35,041 nt of DNA, taken from NCBI GenBank assembly GCA_016840025.1, contig JAEOTF010000018.1, positions 1 through 35,041 on the forward strand, in the 5' to 3' direction. Shown here piece after piece: positions 1 through 8,367 of the stretch; the stretch's first letter is position 1, and each line of letters opens with the position of its first letter. Source of the stretch: Candidatus Hodarchaeota archaeon (GTDB lineage: Archaea > Asgardarchaeota > Heimdallarchaeia > Hodarchaeales > YT1-039). The notes beneath the pieces were generated by a model. It worked only from the letters and a program-made list of their open reading frames with translations. It had not been told where the DNA came from and made no database searches. The translations under genes and the position numbers were made by a program.

Positions 1-78
1 ACCTCTGGATGAGAAATCTACAACATAACGCAATGTGTAATTTATTAAAACAGTCTAAAAAAAGAGATTCTCCTTTGT

Positions 79-714
79 TTATTGGTTCTTAATTCTTATC
101 GCTCGTGTTTTCTTTTCTTCCTCAAAAATGCTCACAACTCCTTCTGCTATGTCATTAAATATCAGATCGACATTTTTTCCTGTTTTTGCACTCGTCCGAT
201 AAAAAGTAATAGCTCCATTCTCTTCAGCCCATTTAGCTTCCTCAGCTTCTTCAGTTGAAATCATTTCAACTAAATCTAGTTTGTTTCCTACTACCGCAAA
301 TGGTACAAACCCAGCATTTTCTTTGAGTTCCTCCATCCATAAAGAGATATTTTGAAAAGTTAATGGGCGGGTTACATCATACACCATGATCGCTCCAGCA
401 GTACCTTCATAAAAACGCTTCCTCATAGCCTTATAATGAGATTGACCTGCAACATCCCAGATTTGAAGGCGAACGACGTTATTTTCATTTACTTCGACAT
501 CATAAAAGCTTAATTCTAATCCTAAAGTGGCCTTATACGATCTTCTAAAAATTCTACGGACGAAACGTTGCACTAATGAGGTTTTTCCGACTGCAGTATC
601 TCCTAACATTATTATTTTTGCAGTTAGCCTATTTTTAGTTTTTTCTAGAATTATTTGTGGTTGACTGTTTTTCATTTGAGATGTTTGGGGTGTTTTGTGG
701 TTTAGGTCATTCAT
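79..714 (-). CDS. Rab/Ras-like small GTPase (copy 1)
   Basis: A 211-residue small GTPase of the Ras superfamily, a GTP-dependent switch. All five G motifs are visible: P-loop GDTAVGKT at residues 38-45, switch-I Thr63 in YKATLG, DVAGQ at 87-91 with the catalytic Gln, NKLD at 144-147 and TSAK at 174-177. The spacing and the YKATLG and WDVAGQ signatures are closest to the Rab branch. An N-terminal extension of about 30 polar residues precedes the G domain. The C-terminus (ending RIKNQ) has no cysteine, so eukaryote-type prenylation is not possible. A similar gene lies about 130 bp upstream on the same strand. Such eukaryote-like GTPases are typical of Asgard archaea. The fold and nucleotide binding are sure; the cellular partner is unknown. 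Confidence 0.93.
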   Translation of the reverse strand: MNDLNHKTPQTSQMKNSQPQIILEKTKNRLTAKIIMLGDTAVGKTSLVQRFVRRIFRRSYKATLGLELSFYDVEVNENNVVRLQIWDVAGQSHYKAMRKRFYEGTAGAIMVYDVTRPLTFQNISLWMEELKENAGFVPFAVVGNKLDLVEMISTEEAEEAKWAEENGAITFYRTSAKTGKNVDLIFNDIAEGVVSIFEEEKKTRAIRIKNQ

Positions 715-848
715 TTGTTCTTAACCTTGGAAGTTTATCGTAGGATATTAACTTTAATTTGGACGTACTCTAAACAGATTTTTTAAAGATGCTTTATTTT
801 GTATTTTTAGCATAGTTAATTGTTCGAGAGAAATTTGTAACCGTTTCT

Positions 849-1442
849 CTATTCTAAACCTTCAAGAATTTCTCCAGCCAAAAGATCAAAGACTTTATCG
901 ACGTTTTTGCCTGTTTTCGCACTCGTCCGCAAGTAGGCTATCGCATCGTTTTCTGCTGCCCACATAACTTCTTCTGTGTCATCGGTAGCAACCAGTTCTT
1001 TAATATCTATCTTATTCCCGACGACAGCAAATGGCACATGCCCGACATTTTCTTTTAGTTCTTCAAGCCACAAATTGAGGTTTTGAAGTGTTATTGGACG
1101 TGTTACATCAAACATCAGAATTGCTGCAGATGTTCCTCCATAAAAGCGCTTTCTCATAGTTTTGAATTGCGTTTGCCCTGATAAGTCCCATAACTGTAGT
1201 CGTATATCAATATTATCTATTTTTATCTCGCGTAAGCTTAAGTCTAGTCCTAATGTTGCCTTATATGAACCCTTAAAACTCCCATGAATATAACGTTGCA
1301 CTAATGAAGTTTTTCCAACTGCAGCGTCCCCTAGCATTATAATCTTAAAAACCATCATTTTATCGGCGTCATCTGAGGATTTTTCTTGATGTAAGGGTTT
1401 CTTTGGTGGTGTTGGGAGTGAAGGAAGGCTATTCTGAGTCAT
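849..1442 (-). CDS. Rab/Ras-like small GTPase (copy 2)
   Basis: A 197-residue Ras-superfamily GTPase, clearly a paralogue of the copy downstream. Motifs are GDAAVGKT (38-45), switch-I Thr63 in YKATLG, DLSGQ (86-90, with a Ser replacing the usual Ala), NKID (143-146) and TSAK (173-176). The G domain follows a proline-rich, polar N-terminal tail of about 30 residues. No C-terminal cysteine is present; the protein ends soon after the last helix. The shared blocks KTSLVQR, YKATLGL, RKRFY and VPFAVVGNK point to a tandem duplication. The tails differ from copy 1, so the two may have different partners. Regulators such as GAPs, GEFs or roadblock proteins are not encoded nearby. Confidence 0.93.
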   Translation of the reverse strand: MTQNSLPSLPTPPKKPLHQEKSSDDADKMMVFKIIMLGDAAVGKTSLVQRYIHGSFKGSYKATLGLDLSLREIKIDNIDIRLQLWDLSGQTQFKTMRKRFYGGTSAAILMFDVTRPITLQNLNLWLEELKENVGHVPFAVVGNKIDIKELVATDDTEEVMWAAENDAIAYLRTSAKTGKNVDKVFDLLAGEILEGLE

Positions 1443-1591
1443 ATTTCTATAACCTTAGTGCTTTTGCCGAATGCTTTCTTGCATTAATTCTTATTGAATA
1501 TCGAACTTATGTCAAAAAAAGATTAAGAACACAATAACACACAAAATAAACATAGAGCTTCCATTATCTCTGGTTACATAATACAATCAAT

Positions 1592-2905
1592 CTAGGGGGT
1601 GATTCTATTTGGTCGCCGCGGATAAAGGCATGCATCACGAATGTGATATAGATTTAAAATCCATTGGAGTGTTCTTTCAAGACCTAAACCAAATCCAGAA
1701 TGAGGAACTGACCCGTACTTACGTAAATCAGTATACCAGTAATACGGAGTAGGATCTAAGCCTTCCTCGTTAATTTTTTGCATAAGAATGTCATAGTTGT
1801 CCTCACGTTGACTTGCTCCAATGATTTCTCCGATTCCAGGGAGTAGTAGGTCAGCAGAGTTAGTTACTTCAGGATTATTTTGGTTTATTTTCATGTAGAA
1901 AGGTTTATGACCTAATGGGAATTCAGTGAGAAATATAGGCTCATCTACAATATCCAGAAGATCCATTTCTGCACGCATTGTTATTTCTGTACCATGAATA
2001 AATTCATTACCAACTTTATCCTTGATTCCATGAGATTGGAGAAGCCCGATAGCTTCTGCATAGGTTACTCGACGGAAGGGTTTCTTAGGTACTGAAAAAT
2101 CAGGGTTTTCTTCTTTTACAAAATCGATTTTGATACAATCTTTGGATAGGGTGATCATCATGTCTTCTAATAATTCAAGAAGATCGTTGAACCCAAAAAA
2201 TGCCATTTCGGCCTCGAGATGAATATATTCTGTCAGATGACGTCGTGTTACACTCTTTTCAGCGCGGTAAGAAGGCATTATACAGAATACATTCGAGAGA
2301 GCAGGAATTACTGTTTCTAAATAAAGCTGTGAAGATTGAGTAAGATACGCATCTTGACCGAAATATTTGAGATGAAAAAGAGTAGATCCACCTTCCACTT
2401 GAGTTTGAACTAAAGTTGGTGGAAACATCTCATAAAAATCACGGGAAAGGAAAAATGAACGTAAACTGTTGGCTGCAATAGATTTCAGCTGCATAATTCT
2501 TCCTGTCTTCATTCCGCGTAGGGTTAGGTGCCGTTTGTCTAATAAAACCTCAGGTCCTGAATCAGGTCGAATTTCTTCTTCTAATTCTGTAGGAGCTATA
2601 CCACAAACAACTTTTACTTCTTTGATAACTAACTCAACTCCTCCATAGGGTGCTCGTTTGTCTTCCTTCACTTCCCCTCTTATATGCACTACCGTCTCTC
2701 GAGTGAGTTTAGCTGCGATATGATAGTTTTCTTCATCCATATTCTGCGGTTTAGCAATACATTGAATATAATTTCCTGACTCTCTTAAAACGATGAATAT
2801 AGCTTTCCCCATCTTACGAAAATGATGTATCCAACCTCGTGTAACAACTTCTTTACCTTTTTTGGAATATAGGTCCTCAATGGGAATTCCTTCAGGACTG
2901 GACAT
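1592..2905 (-). CDS. asnS: Asparaginyl-tRNA synthetase
   Basis: Class IIb aminoacyl-tRNA synthetase (437 residues), expected to charge tRNA-Asn with asparagine in the cytoplasm. Residues 1 to about 100 form the OB-fold anticodon-binding domain. The catalytic domain shows the AsnRS signature EGGSTLF (171-177), motif 2 around SYRAEKS...RHLTEY (212-227, ATP-binding Arg214), GIGEIIGASQRED (357-369) and motif 3 GFGLGLER (404-411). GEIIG-SQR and EGGSTLF argue for Asn rather than Asp specificity, since AspRS has different residues there. Length is normal for the family. A GGAG lies about 12 bases before the ATG. The two GTPase genes follow in the same direction, with a gap of about 150 bp. A discriminating or non-discriminating AspRS is the main alternative, judged less likely. 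Confidence 0.88.
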   Translation of the reverse strand: MSSPEGIPIEDLYSKKGKEVVTRGWIHHFRKMGKAIFIVLRESGNYIQCIAKPQNMDEENYHIAAKLTRETVVHIRGEVKEDKRAPYGGVELVIKEVKVVCGIAPTELEEEIRPDSGPEVLLDKRHLTLRGMKTGRIMQLKSIAANSLRSFFLSRDFYEMFPPTLVQTQVEGGSTLFHLKYFGQDAYLTQSSQLYLETVIPALSNVFCIMPSYRAEKSVTRRHLTEYIHLEAEMAFFGFNDLLELLEDMMITLSKDCIKIDFVKEENPDFSVPKKPFRRVTYAEAIGLLQSHGIKDKVGNEFIHGTEITMRAEMDLLDIVDEPIFLTEFPLGHKPFYMKINQNNPEVTNSADLLLPGIGEIIGASQREDNYDILMQKINEEGLDPTPYYWYTDLRKYGSVPHSGFGLGLERTLQWILNLYHIRDACLYPRRPNRITP

Positions 2906-3272
2906 TTAGTAATCTACTCCATCTTAGTTTAGTAAGAGAATGGATAAATGAGAAGTATCTTAACTCTATTTATCGGTAACAGAGAGCCATTTTTCTCTTC
3001 TTATTTTTCTCTTCTTCATCGATTTAATGATGATTATTATTCTCCATGATAAGGATCTCTATTGCCATTCTCCCACAGGTCTCTGATCAGCTATTTTTCA
3101 GTTAAAAGCAACTAGCTCATTATACGGACAAGGTCAGAATAATAATTTCGGCCATAAGTTGCCACAAATGCCTTTTCATCATCCCAAGTCCAATAAGCTT
3201 TAAATTGTGATTATAATATAATCAAAGTTATTTCTATCTTTCCTATTAATATAAAATAATGGTGACTTTGAT
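2906..3272. other. Intergenic region between asnS and the dehydrogenase gene
   Basis: About 370 bp between divergent genes, so it should hold both promoters. It is A+T-rich near 3200-3260. I see no tRNA or other structured RNA. A protein-like remnant without a start codon lies on the minus strand at 3112-3210 and is listed separately. Confidence 0.5.
3112..3210 (-). pseudogene. Possible gene remnant (32 codons, no start)
   Basis: An open stretch on the minus strand between an in-frame TAA and a TAG. It reads like protein (for example YWTWDDEKAFVATYGRNYY), with two tryptophans and an acidic turn, in a region that otherwise looks non-coding. No ATG, GTG or TTG stands at its beginning and the upstream DNA is A+T-rich, so it is not a complete gene. 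It may be the decayed end of a lost gene or a chance reading. I do not recognise the family. Confidence 0.25.
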
Positions 3273-4373
3273 TTGGTAGTGTATATACCTGTTGAACAAT
3301 TGCATTCTTTCATGATAGACGTGTTTAAGGGATTGGGTACACCAGAAGAAGACGCAAAAGTCAGTGCTGATGTATTAATTGAGTCAGATTTACGAGGTAT
3401 CCCAAGTCATGGCGTTCAACGATTATACTACTATTATGTAAGAATTAAGAATGGTCAACATCTCTCAAAAACAAATTTTGAGATTGTTAAAGATAAAGGT
3501 GCCACAGCAGTTGTTGATGGGCATCATGGTAATGGTCATGTCATTGCAAAGAAATGTATGGAAATAGCGATCAAAAAAGCAAAATCATATGGCATAGGGA
3601 TGGTAGTAGTTCGAAATTCAACTCATTATGGAATCGCAGGGTATTATCCCCTGATTGCAATCAAAGAGGGATGCATAGGGATAACAGGTACTAATGCACG
3701 TCCAGCGGTTGCCCCTACCTTTGGAATAGAGCCAATGCTAGGAACCAATCCTTTAACTTTTGGAATGCCGACTGATGAAGAATTTCCATTTGTTCTGGAT
3801 TGTGCAACTTCCATAATTCAAAGAGGGAAGGTTGAATTATATGCTAGAGATAATAAAACATTTCCAGATGGATGGGCAATTGATAGTAAAGGAAAATCAA
3901 AATCTGATGCGAAAGAAGTACTAGAGGACTTTATTGTTGGAAATGCTGCATTATTGCCATTAGGAGGGACAGGCGAAGAGTTATCTGGACATAAAGGCTA
4001 TGGATATGCGACTGTTGTTGAAATTTTATCCTCTGCACTTCAAGCAGGTCAATTCATTAAAGCTCTTTCAGGAATTGCCGAAGATGGAAGTAAAACACAT
4101 TTTCAATTAGGTCATTTCTTTATTGCTATTGATATCGATCATTTCATGGGATTAGACACATTTAAAAAAATATCAGGGGAAATCTGTCGTCAACTTCGTA
4201 ATTCTACAAAAGCTCCAGGTTTAGAAAGGATCTATACTGCAGGAGAGAAGGAGTTTGAGGCAGAAAAAATCGTAAAAAAGCAAGGGATTCCCTTGAGTAA
4301 AAGTTTACAGCATGATTTAGTTAAAATGAGGGATGAGCTTGAATTAACTCAGTATAGCTTCAAGTTCGAGTAA
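3273..4373 (+). CDS. Malate/L-lactate dehydrogenase-family NAD(P)-dependent oxidoreductase
   Basis: A 366-residue enzyme of the Ldh_2 family (archaeal malate dehydrogenase, sulfolactate dehydrogenase ComC, AllD, YiaK), which interconverts 2-hydroxy acids and 2-oxo acids with NAD(P)H. This family is unrelated to the Rossmann-fold lactate dehydrogenases. Family marks are RGIPSHGVQR (41-50), the His118 region STHYGIAGYY, NARPAVAPTFG, EPMLGTNP (153-160), LDCATS (175-180) and GHKGYGYA (239-246). The wording around GTNPLTFGMPTDE resembles the malate/sulfolactate subgroup, but the substrate cannot be fixed from sequence. The start is TTG at 3273, placed 7 bases after GGTGA; GTG at 3279 would lie too far from that site. 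It is transcribed alone, convergent with the rhomboid gene 17 bp downstream. Confidence 0.88.
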   Translation: MVVYIPVEQLHSFMIDVFKGLGTPEEDAKVSADVLIESDLRGIPSHGVQRLYYYYVRIKNGQHLSKTNFEIVKDKGATAVVDGHHGNGHVIAKKCMEIAIKKAKSYGIGMVVVRNSTHYGIAGYYPLIAIKEGCIGITGTNARPAVAPTFGIEPMLGTNPLTFGMPTDEEFPFVLDCATSIIQRGKVELYARDNKTFPDGWAIDSKGKSKSDAKEVLEDFIVGNAALLPLGGTGEELSGHKGYGYATVVEILSSALQAGQFIKALSGIAEDGSKTHFQLGHFFIAIDIDHFMGLDTFKKISGEICRQLRNSTKAPGLERIYTAGEKEFEAEKIVKKQGIPLSKSLQHDLVKMRDELELTQYSFKFE

Positions 4374-4390
4374 ATTCTCCCTTTCATTTT

Positions 4391-5029
4391 TTATCTCTGA
4401 TATCTTTGTCTAGAGCCTTGCATTCTCTTCTTTCTTTTTGGTTTTTTGTGTTTGACAGATTTTTTCCCTTCCCACAAATACCCTAAGATTAATCCCGCTC
4501 CTAAACCTCCTGCATGAGCCAGAATATTAGTTTGTTGGGAAATAGTTAACATGAAGAAAATTAATGCAAAAAAGATAACCCCACGCATTTCTTGCCTATA
4601 ATGATAGCGTAAAATCATAATGTTCATTCCAAAAATCCCAAATACTGCCCCTGATGCGCCAACTGAAACACTTGAAGAACCCCATAAAAGAGATAGGATA
4701 TTTCCACTAAATCCTGCAAGAAAATATCCACTAAGGGCTTTGTTCGTGGAAAAGAGGTCTTCATTTCGTAGTCCAAAGATTAAAAGAAATAAAACATTAC
4801 TAAAGAGATGAACAACGCTTGCATGAACAAATAAAGCTGTAAAAAGACGCCAAAATTCCCCTTGGAAAACTAACTCGTTCACTAACCCCCAATCATAGAT
4901 TGCATCATCATTTAATGCCAATGTCGAAGGATAGAGAATAGTTAAACATCCATAAACTAGAATTAATATAACACACATTCCAGTAGTAATGGGATAGTCA
5001 ATCCAAGAAAATTCATCGTTATGTTGCAT
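4391..5029 (-). CDS. Rhomboid-family intramembrane serine protease
   Basis: A 212-residue polytopic membrane protein with the rhomboid catalytic layout: GEFWRLFTALFVHA (57-70), His74 and Asn78 in HLFSN (oxyanion side), nucleophile Ser126 in GASGAVFG, and the catalytic His172 in AHAGG. About six hydrophobic segments are present, as in the minimal six-helix rhomboid core. The C-terminus is a highly basic cytoplasmic tail (about residues 188-212, rich in Lys and Arg). The enzyme should cleave transmembrane substrates within the bilayer; the substrate is not known. It is convergent with the dehydrogenase gene and divergent from the acetyltransferase gene, with no obvious partner nearby. Confidence 0.93.
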   Translation of the reverse strand: MQHNDEFSWIDYPITTGMCVILILVYGCLTILYPSTLALNDDAIYDWGLVNELVFQGEFWRLFTALFVHASVVHLFSNVLFLLIFGLRNEDLFSTNKALSGYFLAGFSGNILSLLWGSSSVSVGASGAVFGIFGMNIMILRYHYRQEMRGVIFFALIFFMLTISQQTNILAHAGGLGAGLILGYLWEGKKSVKHKKPKRKKRMQGSRQRYQR

Positions 5030-5124
5030 AGTGAAGTTATCCTCTAAAAATCAAAGCTTCTTTAATCGAGTTTTTTAATCAATTTATATTTCAGCATTAT
5101 AAAAACTAAACACTGTGAATACAA

Positions 5125-5679
5125 ATGAAAATCAAGCAAATATTTGAGAAAGATTTCCCCAATAATAAAAACACTATCTTTACTTATCAATCTGACTTCT
5201 ATTACGATATTCAAGTTAATAAAAAACCAAATAATGAGGGATGGATATTTGAGTGGTTTAAAAAACCATTTTCAAAGCCATTTACTAAAAAAGAAGAGGG
5301 TAAACTCTTTGCTCCATACAAAGAAAATGGAGAATTTTATGTTGTACAGAATGATGAAGAAATTGAAATTGGTTATTTGGTTCTTTGCAAACAGGAATGG
5401 AATAATGTTTTACGAATATGGGATATAGATCTTAGTGAAGGTTACCGAAGACAAGGCATTGGAAAAAAAATGATAGCTCTTGCCGAGGCAAGAGCACGGG
5501 AATTTAAATGCCGAGCATTAGTTCTTGAATGCCAAAGTTCCAATTATCCTGCTATTCAGTTTTATATATGCTGTGGATTTTCGCTGACTGGCTTTGACCT
5601 CATTAGTTATAGTAATCAAGACATTGAGCGGCATAATATACGTTTAGAAATGTCAAAAATACTTGAATATGTTAATTAA
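5125..5679 (+). CDS. GNAT-family N-acetyltransferase
   Basis: A 184-residue acetyltransferase using acetyl-CoA. The CoA-binding motif A is YRRQGIGKK (107-115), followed by LVLECQSSNYPAIQFYICCGF and a C-terminal strand with NIRLEMSK. The order of blocks (substrate loop, WD-IDLSEGYRRQGIG, LECQ-SNYPAIQFY, GFDLISYSN, a final hydrophobic strand) resembles the streptothricin-acetyltransferase-like branch of GNATs. That branch includes many enzymes of unknown substrate, so an antibiotic-resistance role should not be assumed. The first 70 residues are aromatic and basic and match no motif I know. It is a single gene ending 21 bp from the convergent Nudix gene. Confidence 0.85.
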   Translation: MKIKQIFEKDFPNNKNTIFTYQSDFYYDIQVNKKPNNEGWIFEWFKKPFSKPFTKKEEGKLFAPYKENGEFYVVQNDEEIEIGYLVLCKQEWNNVLRIWDIDLSEGYRRQGIGKKMIALAEARAREFKCRALVLECQSSNYPAIQFYICCGFSLTGFDLISYSNQDIERHNIRLEMSKILEYVN

Positions 5680-5700
5680 TGTAAGAACAATCCTTTTGAA

Positions 5701-6192
5701 TTACATCCCAGAATTTAAAACGTCAAAAGCTTTCTCTGTCAAAAAAATCCGATAGCGAAAACCACCCCAATCAGTTCTAATCATGATTTCCCGTATTGCT
5801 CCTAATAGCAGTTTTTTTTCCACCCATTTTGCACCACAAATCTCTTTTTGATCATTAGGTTTAATTTTCCCTGTTACCTGAGTCGAATGGAATACATATG
5901 ATGTCCAGTCTTCTTTCTCAGTATTACAAGAGAATGTAGCATTAACGATAAGTAGAAATCGATTCAGTGAAATGTTAAGATTAGTCTCTTCTTTAATCTC
6001 ACGAATAGCTGCTTCTTCCAGTGTTTCACCTGGATTTGCCCCTCCACTAGGTGCCCGCCAGATACCTGTATCTTGATAAGACCATTTCTGGATACAAGCA
6101 ATTTTTGACTCTTTTTGAACAAAAACAGTGATATCGTGTTTTCTACCATGCTTCATGCTCCCTCGAAGGACTTTAAATTCAAAATCTTTCAT
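5701..6192 (-). CDS. Nudix-family hydrolase
   Basis: A 163-residue Nudix protein, expected to hydrolyse a nucleoside diphosphate linked to another moiety with Mg2+. The Nudix box begins at SGGANPGETLEEAA and continues through REIKEETNL, matching G-x5-E-x7-REUxEExGU except that Asn replaces the last Gly. The catalytic Glu cluster (REIKEE) is intact. The flanking W-RAPSGG and a C-terminal GAKWVEK strand fit an ADP-ribose or NUDT-like fold, but the substrate is unpredictable. The gene is convergent with the acetyltransferase. Its start is ATG at 6192. Confidence 0.9.
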   Translation of the reverse strand: MKDFEFKVLRGSMKHGRKHDITVFVQKESKIACIQKWSYQDTGIWRAPSGGANPGETLEEAAIREIKEETNLNISLNRFLLIVNATFSCNTEKEDWTSYVFHSTQVTGKIKPNDQKEICGAKWVEKKLLLGAIREIMIRTDWGGFRYRIFLTEKAFDVLNSGM

Positions 6193-6484
6193 CTTTGTGG
6201 CAAAAGTAAATGTATGTGGAGAACCAAACTTATTTATGGCATCGTCTATTTTCTGCTGTGTGATATACGTGATACATACCTCAGATTAATGCAAAAGTGA
6301 ACATAGAATTATTTTATATTCAATTATTAAGAATATCCGCTTTTAGAAGCAGTCTGCAATTCTGGTCACGATTACGGAAGAAAGAAAAATAATGTGTTAA
6401 ATTATCTCTTTATGGCCAAGTGAATAATTACAAGTTATTAAACAAGAAATCTCATCTGCTTTAGCTCCGAGATAAAGCATTCAG

Positions 6485-8086
6485 CTAATACAGGATTTCT
6501 CTAATATTATCAAGAAATGGTGCTAGAATAGGGCTGGTAAGATCATTCTCTGAGAGATTCTTAGCTTGTTCATGTGATATCTCAATTACATGTATTTGTT
6601 TTTCAAAACCATGTAATGCTGCTTGAAATTTCGGATTTGTTGCAGTTCCCTTTGAAACAACCAGAATAATTCGTTGATATCCATCACTTAGAGCTTTCAC
6701 ACTTTTTCTCGCAGCATAAACAGCGGAAATACCACCGGGTTTATCGAAATGTTTCACAGAAACTATCTGTATTCCTACTAATAACTTCTGTATCTCAAAG
6801 GTCGTAAAATTCGCTTCTTGATAACGGTTACTTAATTTTCCATTCCCTGTAATAGTAATGAATGTTTCTAAAGAGTGAAGCATATCATCTAAAGAGACAA
6901 TTCGATCTTCTAATAATCTATCATCTTGTACAAGTATTTGTTGCCTTTCTATTGATAAAAGCGATATTATTTGGTCTCTTACTAATCGGATGCACGCTCG
7001 AGGGTTTCCTTGTCCTTTTTTATGGATCTCCATCAGGAGTGGTTGTCCTACAGGGTAGTATACATCTTTTATCTTCACTTCCCCGAAATGTTGAAACCAC
7101 CAACGTTGTATAGTTTCTTTATATAATTGATAAAATTCTTCTTCAGAGAAAGAATGTAAGTATGCTATTTGACTCTCTCTTACAATTGGAGAATATAATA
7201 AAATCCGACCTAGTGTTTGCCATATAGAAGGTAATGCAGCTGTTACGATAATTATCCCGGCACAATCTTCCACAAGTTTTAGTATTGAATGAGCTAATTC
7301 TTCCATCTCTTGAATCCCTCGAATTCTTTCTAGAGATTCTAGCTCATCATAATAAAACACATTTCTAACTGATGATATTTCAGAAAGAAACTTAATAATA
7401 GAAAAAGCTCGTTCTTCTGTGTCTTCTACAGGACGAATTTCTAATTTTTTCCACTCTGATTCCCGTAATGTCTCGCCCAGTAAATACCGTTCTGCAAGGG
7501 GACGGCGTTTTTCATCCATACCAAAAATAACAAGAGCTTGAAGAAAACTATTATCGGTAGGAATTCGTTTTACTATGTTAACAAATGCTTCATCAATACG
7601 TAGTTCATCAAATCGATCACTTAAGTAGATTTTTTTTACATTCGCCCATACATCCTCGAAAAGCTCAATTCCCCGTGCTTCAAGTAAACAAGCAAGCAAA
7701 TGCCGATATATTCTATCTGAACTCAGGGGTGCTGGGACATAAATTGCTGTCCAATCAGAATTTTCTTTTTTTTTTCGATTTATCTCTTCTTGATCTTTAA
7801 GAAACCAAAAAAAATGTGTTTTACCGCTTCCTGCTGGGCCGACAATAGGAATATATTTGGAAAGCGTTCTATTCCGTAACACTGATGTAAGACCTTTAAA
7901 AAACGCTTTTTCTGTTTCTATCCGTGGACCAGGGATATCAATGAAGTCTCGCACCTCTCGTTGAGATACAAAACTATCAAAAGGATTGGCAATATCAAGC
8001 ACCGTCCGTAAGAAGACTGTGAAATCGTCTTTAGGATTTAATTTTGTACTCACTTGCCAGTCCTCGAAGCGACAAAAAGTATACAT
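6485..8086 (-). CDS. AAA-type P-loop ATPase, function unknown
   Basis: A 533-residue protein with an intact ATPase core: Walker A GPAGSGKT (83-90), Walker B VFYYDE (243-248), a sensor-1-like Thr282 in IIIVTA and a sensor-2-like GNPR (360-363). The distance of about 150 residues between Walker A and B is long because of a helical insertion. The arrangement recalls the Orc1/Cdc6-STAND group of archaeal ATPases, but the C-terminal part (about 400-533) is not a recognisable winged helix. It alternates strands and helices (VSVKHF, RIILVVSKG, IHVIEIS) as a small alpha/beta domain would. No membrane segment or signal is visible. It stands alone, with about 280 bp on either side, so context gives no role. 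I cannot name a family with confidence. Confidence 0.75.
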   Translation of the reverse strand: MYTFCRFEDWQVSTKLNPKDDFTVFLRTVLDIANPFDSFVSQREVRDFIDIPGPRIETEKAFFKGLTSVLRNRTLSKYIPIVGPAGSGKTHFFWFLKDQEEINRKKKENSDWTAIYVPAPLSSDRIYRHLLACLLEARGIELFEDVWANVKKIYLSDRFDELRIDEAFVNIVKRIPTDNSFLQALVIFGMDEKRRPLAERYLLGETLRESEWKKLEIRPVEDTEERAFSIIKFLSEISSVRNVFYYDELESLERIRGIQEMEELAHSILKLVEDCAGIIIVTAALPSIWQTLGRILLYSPIVRESQIAYLHSFSEEEFYQLYKETIQRWWFQHFGEVKIKDVYYPVGQPLLMEIHKKGQGNPRACIRLVRDQIISLLSIERQQILVQDDRLLEDRIVSLDDMLHSLETFITITGNGKLSNRYQEANFTTFEIQKLLVGIQIVSVKHFDKPGGISAVYAARKSVKALSDGYQRIILVVSKGTATNPKFQAALHGFEKQIHVIEISHEQAKNLSENDLTSPILAPFLDNIREILY

Positions 8087-8367
8087 GACAATTCAGTTAT
8101 AGACTTTACGAAATATTAGAACATATGTCATATACATATCCATATAATCATTTCATGCCGTAGATATTCATTAATTTCATAGTATTAATATAAGATTATG
8201 TTTTCTAGTGGGACAAACCTAAAAAACCTTTTGTAATATGATAAAATAAAAATTATTCTTTTATTCTTCTTTAATCTCCATCATTGGATTAAAATCGTAC
8301 AAAAAACATGATAGGAGATATTGAGAAGAAATCTCCAACATTTTCTTAGATTTAAATAGGTGAGTTT

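Noticed and set aside
5125..5679. Antibiotic (streptothricin) resistance gene
   Set aside because: The GNAT protein shares the general pattern of that branch only; many relatives act on unknown substrates, so a resistance call is not supported.
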